This document shows, piece by piece, positions 37,459 through 46,409 of a stretch of DNA of 64,000 nt. The stretch lies in the NCBI GenBank assembly GCA_023423895.1, contig JAFAER010000102.1, forward strand, positions 1-64,000. The letters run 5' to 3'. Source of the stretch: Pseudomonadota bacterium. Its GTDB lineage: Bacteria > Myxococcota_A > Polyangia > Polyangiales > Polyangiaceae. Each line of letters begins with the position of its first letter. Positions within the stretch are counted from its first letter, which is position 1. The translations under genes and the position numbers were made by a program. The notes beneath the pieces were generated by a model. It searched no databases. It was not told the origin of the DNA and saw only the letters and a list, made by a program, of their open reading frames with translations.

Positions 37459-37601
37459 GTCTGAACCGACGAGCGATGCGCCGAAGCTTTGAGCCACAAC
37501 CATTCTGTCGTTCTCGCGACCATGACCCGTTCACGCAGGAACTCTGGACCGCCCGATCGATCGCCGCGCGAAACCTCGCCGCAGCCGCACGAGAGAGAGC
37601 G

Positions 37602-38198
37602 ATGATCTCACGGAGAAAGACGCTCGCCTTCGTTGCAGCCGCGATCGTCGTCCCCAGCGGAGCCTTCGCGCTCCTCTATCGTCCGTTCCCGTCCGACCAC
37701 ACGCCCGAGGGCGCGTACATGCGCATCGCCCGCGCTGTCGCGAAGGACGACCCGCGCGCGTTCTTCGCGTATCTCGAGACCGAGGCGCAGTGGGCCTGTT
37801 ACACGCTGCGCGACATGCGGAACAAGGCCCGCGCTCGCGTCATGGCGAGCTATCCGGAGCCCCAGCGAGGCGAGCTCGCCGCGGCGTACGCTCCGTTCGC
37901 AGACGCCCCCGACGGCAGCGACGTCTTCGCCCACGTCTACGGCTCGCGGCAGTGGGCGAGGCGCCTCCGCAAAGATCTGTCCGGCGTCGCTCAGGTGGAC
38001 GTCGATGCGAAAGGCGAGCGCGCCAGCGTCGTCACGGTTCGAGGCACGCGCTGGCCGTTCCGCAAGCGTGACAACGGCATCTGGGGCCTGACGATCTTCA
38101 CCGCCGAGCTGCTGGCCGAGGCGGAGAAGGCGACGCGCGACCTCGCCGTCGTCGAAGCGGCGGCCGCGGACTACGACAAATTGCGCGCGCAGCGCTGA
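37602..38198 (+). CDS. Membrane-anchored hypothetical protein
   Basis: 198 residues from ATG at 37602, preceded by the purine run GAGAGAGAG. One N-terminal hydrophobic segment (LAFVAAAIVVPSGAFALLY) and a mostly helical exterior part (TPEGAYMRIARAVAKDDPRA, FFAYLETEAQWACYTLRDM). The end contains WPFRKRDNGIWGLTIF and a helical tail. The repeat-like start recalls small lipoproteins that respond to lipid A or stress, but I cannot name a family. It is divergent from egtB. Confidence 0.65.
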   Translation: MISRRKTLAFVAAAIVVPSGAFALLYRPFPSDHTPEGAYMRIARAVAKDDPRAFFAYLETEAQWACYTLRDMRNKARARVMASYPEPQRGELAAAYAPFADAPDGSDVFAHVYGSRQWARRLRKDLSGVAQVDVDAKGERASVVTVRGTRWPFRKRDNGIWGLTIFTAELLAEAEKATRDLAVVEAAAADYDKLRAQR

Positions 38199-38202
38199 GC
38201 CG

Positions 38203-38224
38203 CGCTCGCGTGTGACCGCGAGCG
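38203..38224. terminator. Stem-loop between convergent genes
   Basis: CGCTCGCG-TGTGAC-CGCGAGCG, a perfect 8-bp stem, four bases after the stop of the 37602 gene and ten before the end of the monooxygenase gene at 38234. No T-run. Confidence 0.5.
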
Positions 38225-38233
38225 CTTCGGCCG

Positions 38234-40498
38234 CTACGCGGGGCGCGGGGCGACGCGCTGCGGGAGTGGACGGACGATGCCGTACTGGTTCGGGATGAAC
38301 ACGTCACGCCAGCCCTGCTCGATCGCGGCGCCCATCGTGAAGTGCGGATTCGCCAGATGCGGGCGCGCGAGGGCACACAGGTCGGCGCGGCCCGAGAGGA
38401 TGAGCGTGTTGATCTGATCCGCGCTGGAGATGTTGCCGACGGCGATCGTCGGGATCTTCACCTCGTTCTTGACCATGTCCGCCCAGTACGCCTGGTACAT
38501 GCGGCCGTAGAACTTCGGGCGCGAGTTGGGCGTGGTCATGCCGCAGGACACGTCGATCACGTCGGTGCCCCGCTCCTTCAGCGCACGCGCGAGCGCGATG
38601 ACGTCTTCGTCTTCGATGCCACCCGGCAGCCAGTCGGTCGCCGAGATGCGAACGCTGAGAGGCTTGTTCTTCGGCCACACGGAGCGGACCGCTTCGAGCA
38701 CCTCGAGCGGGTACCGCATGCGCCCCTCACGCGAGCCGCCGTACGCATCCTTTCGCACGTTCGTGAGCGGCGAGATGAAGCTCGCGAGCAAGTAGCCGTG
38801 CGCCATGTGGACCTCGAGGAGGTCGAAGCCCGCCTCATCGGCCCATCGTGCGGCGCGGACGTAGTCGGCCTTCACCTGGTCCATGTCGGACCGTTCCATC
38901 TCGCGCGGGATCTGGCTGTCAGGGAAGTAGGGCAGCGGCGAAGCGCTGATGATCGGCCAGTTGCCGCTCTCGAGGGGCCGGTCGCTTCCTTCCCACATCA
39001 CCTTCGTCGATGCCTTCCGACCGGCATGTCCGAGCTGCATTCCGATCTTCGACCCGCTCTGCTCGTGGACTGCCGTGACGATGCGCGTCCACGCATCGCG
39101 ATGCTCCGGCAGGTACATCCCCGCGCAGCCCGGGGAGATCCGACCTTCACGCGACACGTCGGTCATCTCGCACATGACGAGGCCCGCGCCGCCCATCGCG
39201 CGCGAGAGGTAGTGCGTGAAGTGGAAGTCGTTCGGCAGGCCGTCGACCGCTGAATACATGCACATCGGCGAGACGACGACGCGGTTCGCGAGCGTCAGAT
39301 CGCGCAGCTTGAACGGCGTGAACATCGCCGGAGCGGTCGGCTTCGCCTCGGGCGTGCGGACCTCGTGCCAGGAGCGAACGTGCTCGGCGAAGGCCGCGTC
39401 GCGCAGCTTCAGGTTGTCGAACGTGATCCGCTTGCTGCGCGTGAGCAGGCTGAACGCGAACTGCGTCGGCTCGAGCTCGCGATAGCGTTTCACGTTCTCG
39501 AACCACACGAGACTGTCCTGCGCCGCCTTCTGCGTGCGCTCGACGATAGGTCGGCGGTCCTCTTCGTAGGCTGCGAGGGCATCGGGGATGCTCTGCGGGT
39601 GCTCGAGCAGCGCCTTCACGAGCGCGATCGAGTCCTCCATCGCCATCTTCGTGCCGGAACCGATCGAGAAGTGCGCCGTGTGCGCCGCGTCGCCCATGAG
39701 CACGACGTTGCCGTGGCTCCACCGCTCGTTCTTGATCGTCGGGAACTGGACCCACTGCGAGCGGTTCGGCAGGAGCTTCTCGCCCTGCAGATGTTTGCCG
39801 AACAGCTTCTCGAGATACGCGATGCTCTCCTCGGTCGACATCTTGTCGAGGCCGGCCGCGAAGAACGAGGCCTCGTCGCACTCGGCGATGAACGTGCTCG
39901 TGTCCTCGTCGAAGCGGTAGGCATGCACCTGGAACATGCCGTGCTCGTTCTCTTCGAAGTAGAACGTGAACGCGTCGAACTTCTTCTTCGTTCCGAGCCA
40001 CATGTAGCGGGCGGTTCGTAGATCGATCGACGGCTTGAACGCCTCGACATGGCGCTCGCGGATCTTGCTCCTCACGCCATCACACGCGATGACGAGATCC
40101 GCACCTCCGAGCTGGGCGACCACCTTCTCGTAGTCGTCGACCTCGGTGTCGAAGACGAGCTTCACGCCGAGCTCGCGGCAGCGCTCCTGGAGGATGACGA
40201 GGAGCTCCTTACGCGCGATGCCCGAGAAGCCGTGACCACCCGAACGAAGGCACGCGCCCTTGTAGTGGATGTCGATCGCGTCCCAGTGCGCGAAGCTCTT
40301 CGTGATCGCCTCGTGCGTCGGGCGGTCGTTCTCTTCGAGGTACGAGAGCGTCTCGTCCGAGAAGACGACGCCCCACCCGAACGTGACGCCTGGCGCGTTG
40401 CGCTCGACGACGGTGATCTCCGTTTCCGGACGCGCCTTCTTGAAGAGGAGCGCGAAGTAGAGACCCGCGGGCCCACCGCCGATGCACACGATCTTCAT
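38234..40498 (-). CDS. Bifunctional FAD monooxygenase/OYE reductase, anthraniloyl-CoA or salicylyl-CoA type
   Basis: 754 residues. The first ~390 are an aromatic hydroxylase: CIGGGPAGLYFALLFKK, VVIACDGVRSKIR (in part) and NVVLMGDAAHTAHFSIGSG for FAD. The second half (from about 398, MFTPFKLRDLTLANRVVVSP) is an old-yellow-enzyme flavoprotein with HFTHYLSRAMGGAGLV and HMAHGYLLASFISP. This fusion is known for 2-aminobenzoyl-CoA monooxygenase/reductase, which hydroxylates and dearomatises anthraniloyl-CoA, and for bifunctional salicylyl-CoA 5-hydroxylase. The sequence alone does not settle which substrate is used. No CoA ligase or ring-cleavage gene is adjacent. Confidence 0.87.
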   Translation of the reverse strand: MKIVCIGGGPAGLYFALLFKKARPETEITVVERNAPGVTFGWGVVFSDETLSYLEENDRPTHEAITKSFAHWDAIDIHYKGACLRSGGHGFSGIARKELLVILQERCRELGVKLVFDTEVDDYEKVVAQLGGADLVIACDGVRSKIRERHVEAFKPSIDLRTARYMWLGTKKKFDAFTFYFEENEHGMFQVHAYRFDEDTSTFIAECDEASFFAAGLDKMSTEESIAYLEKLFGKHLQGEKLLPNRSQWVQFPTIKNERWSHGNVVLMGDAAHTAHFSIGSGTKMAMEDSIALVKALLEHPQSIPDALAAYEEDRRPIVERTQKAAQDSLVWFENVKRYRELEPTQFAFSLLTRSKRITFDNLKLRDAAFAEHVRSWHEVRTPEAKPTAPAMFTPFKLRDLTLANRVVVSPMCMYSAVDGLPNDFHFTHYLSRAMGGAGLVMCEMTDVSREGRISPGCAGMYLPEHRDAWTRIVTAVHEQSGSKIGMQLGHAGRKASTKVMWEGSDRPLESGNWPIISASPLPYFPDSQIPREMERSDMDQVKADYVRAARWADEAGFDLLEVHMAHGYLLASFISPLTNVRKDAYGGSREGRMRYPLEVLEAVRSVWPKNKPLSVRISATDWLPGGIEDEDVIALARALKERGTDVIDVSCGMTTPNSRPKFYGRMYQAYWADMVKNEVKIPTIAVGNISSADQINTLILSGRADLCALARPHLANPHFTMGAAIEQGWRDVFIPNQYGIVRPLPQRVAPRPA

Positions 40499-40675
40499 GG
40501 GGTTTTCCTTTGGCGGATGGCTCTACCATCTCGCTCGCGCGTGTGCGAGCCCACCCGCGGCGGATCGCACGCAGAGCCGACGGCCGGGCTCGGACGCGCC
40601 ATCCGCATCAGCTCGAAGGAAAACCGCTGCCCCCACTGAAGGTCACGGCGCTCGAGCCGTTATCCCTTCATCGGT

Positions 40676-40711
40676 CCCGGGCCGAGAAGTGGGTGACTTC
40701 CTCGGCCCGGG
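40676..40711. terminator. Strong hairpin downstream of the 84-residue gene
   Basis: A 15-nt arm (CCCGGGCCGAGAAGT, 40676-40690), loop GGGTG and a 16-nt arm at 40696-40711, complementary except for one bulged C. It is the strongest stem seen in the window, between the stop of the small gene (40742) and the start of the monooxygenase gene (40498), both minus strand. There is no T-run on either side. Confidence 0.55.
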
Positions 40712-40741
40712 CTCGATCACTTCTCTGCTCTACCCTCCGGT

Positions 40742-40996
40742 CTATGCTGCGATGAGCCGGCGGAGCTGAACGCGCATCAGGTCGAAGCTGGGCGCGTTGA
40801 GCCCGCGGGCGCGGCGCAACAGGAACAGAGCATGGTGTACCTCCGCCTCATCTGGCTCGTTCCTGTCTCCGTCGAGAAGGTTGCGATCCTTCGCCAGCGA
40901 ATACGCTGCCGAGAGCTCGTCCCCTTCCGCCGAATCCAGATACGCCAGTGCCTCCTCGAGTGTGAGTGACTCGAGAGACGTGATGATAGGGGTCAT
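40742..40996 (-). CDS. Small hypothetical protein, 84 residues
   Basis: The ATG at 40996 has AAGAGGT six bases upstream, a good ribosome site. The sequence is acidic then basic, without signal or TM helix: SLTLEEALAYLDSAEGDELS, LAKDRNLLDGD and EVHHALFLLRRARGLNAPSF. It reads like a small, folded helical protein, and short proteins of this style occur in other myxobacteria as far as I recall. Function unknown. Confidence 0.6.
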   Translation of the reverse strand: MTPIITSLESLTLEEALAYLDSAEGDELSAAYSLAKDRNLLDGDRNEPDEAEVHHALFLLRRARGLNAPSFDLMRVQLRRLIAA

Positions 40997-41382
40997 CCAT
41001 TACCTCTTTGGCTGCTTACACGCAGCCGATTCATCAGAACAACGCCGGGGCACCCGTCCCCGACGGTGGCTGGAGAAGCCCAAAGCGCGCTCGGATCGGC
41101 ACCGTCGGTTTCTTGGACCTCGTAGGTGCGAGCCTCGTTCGCTTCGAGCGCTCCGTTGACATGCGCCAGACGCGGGATCGCGCTGACGCCGAGTGGCGCG
41201 ACGCTCGACGCAGCGGCGACGGGATCTTCGGAGGTCCCATCGAAGCCACGCGATCGTCTGGTTGCTCCCACGGAGCTGCCCATCGCGGAGGCGCTCCATG
41301 GATGATTGGTTTCAAGTCGTCGTGCGAGCGCAGTGTTCTCGGGCCTCGTGCACGGATAGGTTCCCAGCGGGTCCCGCCGCAT
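40993..41382 (-). CDS. Doubtful 129-residue open frame
   Basis: From ATG at 41382 (with AAGG upstream) to a stop that overlaps the ATG of the 84-residue gene. The overlap and the ribosome site would fit an operon. Against it, codon third positions are less GC-rich than in neighbours, the composition is low-complexity in Ala/Ser/Arg, and no domain or signal is seen. It may be a decayed gene. Confidence 0.25.
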   Translation of the reverse strand: MRRDPLGTYPCTRPENTALARRLETNHPWSASAMGSSVGATRRSRGFDGTSEDPVAAASSVAPLGVSAIPRLAHVNGALEANEARTYEVQETDGADPSALWASPATVGDGCPGVVLMNRLRVSSQRGNG

Positions 41383-41788
41383 GGTGCCTTGATCGATGCT
41401 GGACTCGGTCACGGTCCAAGGGGCTCCCTCGCTCGTGTCGAGCGGCGCCTTGCACCGTAGCCAGCACTCGTTCGGCATCTCCCTCCCAAGCTCGAGGGGT
41501 GACGAATCACCCCACGCTTTAATGAAGTTACGATCGCATGAATGGTGAGACCACTCTTCTCGAGCATTTCGTGGCGGTGATGTAGGCACCGACCGCGACA
41601 GCGTGCCTTGGCGCGTTCGTCCCTCCTCGCCACGCTCGTGAGCGTGAGCGTCGACCAGGTGAGCGTTGGCTAGCCCGGTCGGGCTAGTGCTGGCCGCACC
41701 GGCAGTTCGTGAACGATCCGAGAGAGTTTCGGCAGGCGCTGCGCGGTGAAGCACTGCCATTGGGAGAGCAAGACGCAGGCCCAAGCGC
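40997..41788. other. Gene-poor segment
   Basis: About 790 bases without a recognisable gene, with visibly more A and T than the surroundings (for example around 41515-41580). It contains the doubtful frame described separately. No insertion-sequence ends, tRNA or long repeat were seen. It may be a relic of a lost or transferred gene. Confidence 0.5.
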
Positions 41789-43486
41789 TCAGCGACGTGC
41801 GGCCAGGGCGTCGACCTCTAGCCACCGAACCATCATGCTGCCGGCGTGCTGGGCATAGTCGATCCGAAGCTGCCAATCGACGGGGCTTCCTGGCATGCCG
41901 CCGCGCACCGCCACAGGTTCGGCGAACAGGTGTGTCGGCCCCGGATGCAGCTGGCTCCGCAAGACGAAGGCGAGCGCACGGCGGAGCTCGCGGTCGACGA
42001 GGCGAAGCTCATCATTACGGGCCGTGTGGCCGGCCAGCCGTTCGCGGACGAGGACGTCGAGGAGCGCGCCGGCAGCCTCGCCCCGACTCGACGCGGGCGT
42101 CACGCGCGGGGCGACCAGCGGACCGAGGCCGAACGCGCCTTCCGCATCGAACGGGGTCTCGTCCGCATCCTGTTGAAGCCGGCGCTGGTACTCGTGCCAG
42201 CGCGCGCAAAACGCGAGCCCATCCTGATCGGGCGCGCGATCCCAGAGCTCCGCGACCGCCTGGCAGGTCCAGTGCTCCTCGCTGAAGTAGTAGCGGCTGC
42301 CGAAGAAGCTCCAGCCGCTGCCCGAGAGCCGCGCGAGCCCACGCTGGGCGGCATCGAGGTCTTTTGGGTCATCCGTGATGCGGTGCGCTCGCGCGAGCGC
42401 CAGCGTCGCCTCGCCGCTGAAGTAGAGGAACTGCACGTCGACGGGCTGCTTCGTGCTCCGGTCGTACTGGTGCTGGAACTCGCCGTCGGACCGCTGCTGG
42501 CTCCGGAGAAATTCGGCCAGCTCGAGGATGGCCGGCCGGTACGCGCCGTCGGCTCCGGTCCTCACGATCTCCGTGAACGCGATGAGCGCGAGGGCGCTCG
42601 AGCCGATCTCGACGAGGGGATCGTCTCCCGCGATGCAGCGATTCGGCCCGCAGCTCCGCATCATCCGATCGCGCAGATGGGCCGCGGCTCGGAGCGCAGC
42701 GTAACGGACGAAAGGATCGTCGAGGACCGCGGCCGCCTGCGCGAGGAAGAACGTCGCCCCCGAATGCCGCGGCCAGTTGTAGCCGGGCAGCGTGATGTTC
42801 GTGGTCGCGTCGACCATGTAGCGGAAGCGTCCTTCGCCATCGACGCTCCTCGCGAGATGTTTCGCTGCCTCCCGGACGCCGTCGAGGACGAGCTCCCGCG
42901 AGAGGTTCTCGTCGGTGATCCGTCCCGGACGCGCCATCATGGGCTCGACTGGCTTCGACGCCGGCGCGCGCGACGCGCGGCGCTCGAAGCGGACGCGCGT
43001 GAGCTTCGCACGCGCTTCGATCTCCGCCGGCCGCACGCCGAGCTGCTCGGAGAGGACGTGCATCACCGTCGCGCGATGGGTGCCCCAGCCGAAGCTCGCC
43101 TCGACCCAGAGATGGGCGCGGTCGTACGCCTGGAGGCTCATCAGGTCGTCGACCGTGGCGTACGCGACGTTGCCGTCGATCTCCGCCTTCACGCCGTCGC
43201 GTCCGGGCACGAGACCGAGCGTGAAGAAGAGCTCGGACGCGTAGAGCGGCCCTTCCCCGGTGATCACCTCGCTGGAGACCGCCACGTCCCCTGGCGGCAG
43301 CTCGGTCGAGCGGCTCGTCGACGCGAACGCCCTCCGCTGGACGCGCTTGCCGTCCCTCCACCAGCTCTCGACGACGACCTCGTGACGCGGAACCGACAGC
43401 GAGAACCACGAACGGACGCCGACGCAGAGGAGGACGAGGAAGACGGCGTACGCGCCGAGTAGCCGGCACAACGTCCGCGGGGTCAT
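41789..43486 (-). CDS. Membrane-anchored alpha/alpha-toroid protein
   Basis: 565 residues from ATG at 43486 (4-bp overlap with the upstream gene). One N-terminal TM helix (LLGAYAVFLVLLCVGVRSWF), then ~170 residues of mixed fold. From about residue 190 a helical repeat region: YNWPRHSGATFFLAQAAAVL, DPFVRYAALRAAAHL, ALIAFTEIVRTG, EFLRSQQRSDGEFQHQYD, VQFLYFSGEATLALARAH. This matches alpha/alpha-toroid folds of glycan-acting or terpenoid-cyclase-like proteins. It stands next to an MBOAT acyltransferase, so an extracellular polysaccharide role is plausible. No catalytic residue can be assigned. Confidence 0.7.
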   Translation of the reverse strand: MTPRTLCRLLGAYAVFLVLLCVGVRSWFSLSVPRHEVVVESWWRDGKRVQRRAFASTSRSTELPPGDVAVSSEVITGEGPLYASELFFTLGLVPGRDGVKAEIDGNVAYATVDDLMSLQAYDRAHLWVEASFGWGTHRATVMHVLSEQLGVRPAEIEARAKLTRVRFERRASRAPASKPVEPMMARPGRITDENLSRELVLDGVREAAKHLARSVDGEGRFRYMVDATTNITLPGYNWPRHSGATFFLAQAAAVLDDPFVRYAALRAAAHLRDRMMRSCGPNRCIAGDDPLVEIGSSALALIAFTEIVRTGADGAYRPAILELAEFLRSQQRSDGEFQHQYDRSTKQPVDVQFLYFSGEATLALARAHRITDDPKDLDAAQRGLARLSGSGWSFFGSRYYFSEEHWTCQAVAELWDRAPDQDGLAFCARWHEYQRRLQQDADETPFDAEGAFGLGPLVAPRVTPASSRGEAAGALLDVLVRERLAGHTARNDELRLVDRELRRALAFVLRSQLHPGPTHLFAEPVAVRGGMPGSPVDWQLRIDYAQHAGSMMVRWLEVDALAARR

Positions 43487-43980
43487 CCCGCGGCCTCTTT
43501 CGGCTCGTCGTCGTCTTCGTCGTCCTCGCGATCGCGCGCCTCGGGCTTCGGACGCTCGCTGCCTTTCACCGGCTTCGCGCGCGGTCCGATCCAGGCGAGC
43601 TCGACCGCCGGGAGCACGACGACGTATGGAAGGACCAGCGCGCCGACGAGCCCGAAGATGATCGCGCCGCTGGCGCCGACCTGCCCGTAGACGCCGCCGA
43701 TCCAGCCGGCGGTCGTCACGATCGCGGTGAAGAGGGCGAGCCCGATCGTGAGGACGAGCCCGGAGGCGATCCGCGTGAGCGGCTCGGCCACCGGCGCCTT
43801 CGCGAGAAGCGCGAGGCCGGACGAGCCGAGCAGGAGCCCGACGATCACGGCTCCCGTGTCGACGAGCCACCATCGTGTCGGGAGGAATCGGAAGACGCCC
43901 ACGACGACGAACGTGGCGACGGCGAGGTTCGCCACGCCGAACCCGATGCGCGCACGCCGATCCTTCCCCTCGATGCCCAT
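43483..43980 (-). CDS. Small four-TM membrane protein
   Basis: 165 residues from ATG at 43980. Four hydrophobic helices (LAVATFVVVGVFRFL, VDTGAVIVGLLLGSSGLALL, LVLTIGLALFTAIVTTAGWI, IIFGLVGALVLPYVVVLP) and a charged C-tail rich in Asp and Glu (DREDDEDDDEPKEA). No family recognised. It overlaps the toroid gene and follows the MBOAT gene by 47 nt. Confidence 0.65.
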   Translation of the reverse strand: MGIEGKDRRARIGFGVANLAVATFVVVGVFRFLPTRWWLVDTGAVIVGLLLGSSGLALLAKAPVAEPLTRIASGLVLTIGLALFTAIVTTAGWIGGVYGQVGASGAIIFGLVGALVLPYVVVLPAVELAWIGPRAKPVKGSERPKPEARDREDDEDDDEPKEAAG

Positions 43981-44027
43981 CCCGGACCGATGACAGTAGA
44001 CGAGGTCGTTTCGCGGGGAAACGCCCT

Positions 44028-45632
44028 TCAGAACTGGCCGTAGATGAACGGCTCGGCCTTCGCTCCCGCGGCGAAGTGCAGCAAGTAGGCGCACGCAGCG
44101 AGCACGACGCCTTGCGCGACTGCGGGGCACCGGACGAAGCCGCCCTTGATCGCGTCGTACCAGGAGCGCGGGATGAAGTGCGTGACGAGCCCCAACGACA
44201 GGATCGCGAGGATTCGCGGCGTGAGGTTCGGAGCCTCCAGCGATCCCCTGCCCATCCGCTCCAGCATGAGCGTCGCGTGCGCGAACGTCGGTGCACGGAA
44301 GAAGATCCACGCGAAGCAGACGAAGTGGAACGTCGCGACGATCGCGAGAACACGCCCAGGCGTGATGAGCTGCGGCGCGCGCTGGACTTCGGCGCCGCTC
44401 TCGAGCGGCACGTCCGCGTTCGCCTCACCCGCGTTCGGCGGTGCCGCCATGCGCTGGCCTGGTGTGCTCGACACGGACGACACGAGCGGTCCACCGACGG
44501 GTTGCGAGGCTCGCTTCGAATGGCGCGCACGCTGCCACGCGCGGTTCACTGCGAGCGCCCCGCCGTGGAGCGCTCCCCAGATGACGAAGTTCCACGAAGC
44601 CCCGTGCCAGAGCCCGCCGAGGACCATCGTGAGCATCAGGTTGCGGTACGTCTTCCAGGTGCTTCCGCGGTTTCCGCCGAGCGAGATGTACAGATAGTCG
44701 CGAAGCCACGTGGACAGCGAGATGTGCCAGCGTCGCCAGAACTCCTGCAGGTCGGCTGACGTGTAGGGCGCGTCGAAGTTGCGCGGCAGCTCGTAGCCGA
44801 ACAGCTTGGCGCTTCCGATGGCGACGTCCGAGTAGCCGGAGAAGTCCGCGTAGATCTTGATCGCGTACGCGTAGACGCCGACGAGGACCTCGAGCGACGT
44901 GTAGCGCTCCGGGTTGTCGAACACGCGGTTCACGAGGTTGAGCCCGAGGTAGTCGCCGATGATGATCTTCTTCATCAGGCCGGTGGCGATGAGGAAGAGG
45001 CCCTCGGCCTTCATCTGATCGGTGGCGAAGGGCTCCGCCGCGAGCTGCGGGAGCATCGACTTCGGACGAACGATCGGACCCGCGACGAGGTGCGGGAAGA
45101 ACGCGACGAAGAGCAGGTAGTCGAGGTACCGATCCGCGGGCGGGATCTCGCGCCGGTACACGTCGATCGTGTAGCTCATCGTCTCGAACGTGAAGAACGA
45201 GATCCCGAACGGGAGGACGAGGCGCAGGTGCGTCGGCTCGAGATGGACGCCGAGCCACGAGGCGACGGCGGCGACCGAGTCCACCGCGAAGTTGAAGTAT
45301 TTGAAGACCGAGAGGACGCCCAGGTAATAGAAGACCGACGCGAGCAAGAGCGCCTTGCGGGTCGTCGGGTTCTGCGTCCTCCCGAGCGCGCGCCCGATCC
45401 AGAAGTCGAGCGAGCTCCCAACGAAGATGATCGCGACGCAGAGGAGCGTCCATCCGAGTGGGCCGAGCGGCACCTCCTGCTCCGTCGCGGCGTCATACGT
45501 CCCGACGAAGTAGAAGACGTAGCTCGCCACCATCAAGAACAGCGGCCGCAGGAGCGAGCGCCGACGCAGCGCCCAGAACGCCACGTACGTGACGAGCAGA
45601 AAGACGCCGTAGACGGGGCTGTTGAAGAGCAT
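44028..45632 (-). CDS. MBOAT O-acyltransferase (AlgI-like)
   Basis: 534 residues, ten or more TM helices. Family motifs: FNSPVYGVFLLVTYVAFW at the start, LPFGISFFTFETMSYTIDVY, FVAFFPHLVAGPI, YADFSGYSDVAIG, DLQEFWRRWHISLSTWLRDY and the catalytic-histidine region GGLWHGASWNFVIWG. AlgI-type proteins move acetyl groups across the inner membrane for transfer to polysaccharide. SGNH proteins encoded at 46410-47885 and 50760-52166 are likely partners. A purine-rich ribosome site (GGAGGAAGGGAG) precedes the ATG. Confidence 0.93.
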   Translation of the reverse strand: MLFNSPVYGVFLLVTYVAFWALRRRSLLRPLFLMVASYVFYFVGTYDAATEQEVPLGPLGWTLLCVAIIFVGSSLDFWIGRALGRTQNPTTRKALLLASVFYYLGVLSVFKYFNFAVDSVAAVASWLGVHLEPTHLRLVLPFGISFFTFETMSYTIDVYRREIPPADRYLDYLLFVAFFPHLVAGPIVRPKSMLPQLAAEPFATDQMKAEGLFLIATGLMKKIIIGDYLGLNLVNRVFDNPERYTSLEVLVGVYAYAIKIYADFSGYSDVAIGSAKLFGYELPRNFDAPYTSADLQEFWRRWHISLSTWLRDYLYISLGGNRGSTWKTYRNLMLTMVLGGLWHGASWNFVIWGALHGGALAVNRAWQRARHSKRASQPVGGPLVSSVSSTPGQRMAAPPNAGEANADVPLESGAEVQRAPQLITPGRVLAIVATFHFVCFAWIFFRAPTFAHATLMLERMGRGSLEAPNLTPRILAILSLGLVTHFIPRSWYDAIKGGFVRCPAVAQGVVLAACAYLLHFAAGAKAEPFIYGQF

Positions 45633-45648
45633 CGGGACGCTCCCTTCC

Positions 45649-45671
45649 TCCTGGCGAGAGGCGCCAGGAGA
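45649..45671. other. Inverted repeat in MBOAT 5' leader
   Basis: CTCCTGGCG (45649-45657) and CGCCAGGAG (45663-45671) form a 9-bp stem with a 5-nt loop. It lies between the stop of the upstream membrane-protein gene and the ATG at 45632, and overlaps the likely ribosome-site region. It could act as a terminator or a translation brake. Confidence 0.5.
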
Positions 45672-45689
45672 CAGGAGCGGCCCGTTATC

Positions 45690-46244
45690 TCAGCGCCGGC
45701 GCCGAATGGGCAAGGAGAAGGAGACGATGACGGCATAAGCCGCGCTCGCCGCAAGGATGGGCCCGGACAGCGCCGCGCCGGCACCTCGACCATAAACGCT
45801 CGAGGCCGCGAGCAGGAGCAGCGCGAGGCTGACGAAGAACACGACGGCCCAGAGCAGGAGCGGTCCCCACTTGCGGAGGTAGCGCGTCACGACCGCGAAG
45901 GTCGCTCCGACGAGCGCGCCAAGCGCCGCCGTCGTTGCGTACGCGACACCGAACGCGACCGTGAGCTCGACGCTCCGCGCCTGCGCAATGGCGATCATGG
46001 GGCGCGCGAGCGCCTCGGGCTCGAGCCCATGCACGACACCCAGCGCGCCGAGCCCACCGAAGAACCCGGCCAAACCGCCCGAAACGCCGGGCGACATGCG
46101 ATCGTCGTGTAGGGCGAATCGGCCCAGCGGCTGTGAACCCGCGTCGTCGTCTGCCTCGACCTCGACCGTCCGCTCTACCCGGCGTCCGTCGATCCGGCGG
46201 ACGAGCGGAAGCGGGATTTCTTCGTTGTCGTAGTAGCTCGGCAT
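45690..46244 (-). CDS. Membrane protein upstream of MBOAT gene
   Basis: 184 residues from ATG at 46244. A charged N-terminus (MPSYYDNEEIPLPLVRRIDG) precedes about four hydrophobic helices (VAYATTAALGALVGATFAVV, LLLWAVVFFVSLALLLLA and others). No known family. It is the first gene of the minus-strand run and is divergent from the SGNH gene at 46410. Confidence 0.65.
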   Translation of the reverse strand: MPSYYDNEEIPLPLVRRIDGRRVERTVEVEADDDAGSQPLGRFALHDDRMSPGVSGGLAGFFGGLGALGVVHGLEPEALARPMIAIAQARSVELTVAFGVAYATTAALGALVGATFAVVTRYLRKWGPLLLWAVVFFVSLALLLLAASSVYGRGAGAALSGPILAASAAYAVIVSFSLPIRRRR

Positions 46245-46409
46245 GACGTTCAGGGCCTTTGCACGGCACACTCGGTACTGAGCGCGACGGGACGACCCTC
46301 CCTCGTCCTGGGACGAAGCACGTCCTGGGCCACGGGCCGCGCTCGATTCCGCCATCGGCGTAAATGCGGCGGAGTTGATGCCTCGCGGTGCGCGTTCTAT
46401 TCGTCGGAC

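Noticed and set aside
41409..41633. DRNFI string on the minus strand recalling the IS5 transposase motif
   Set aside because: Only five residues match and the flanks are unrelated, so it is a coincidence and not a second IS relic.
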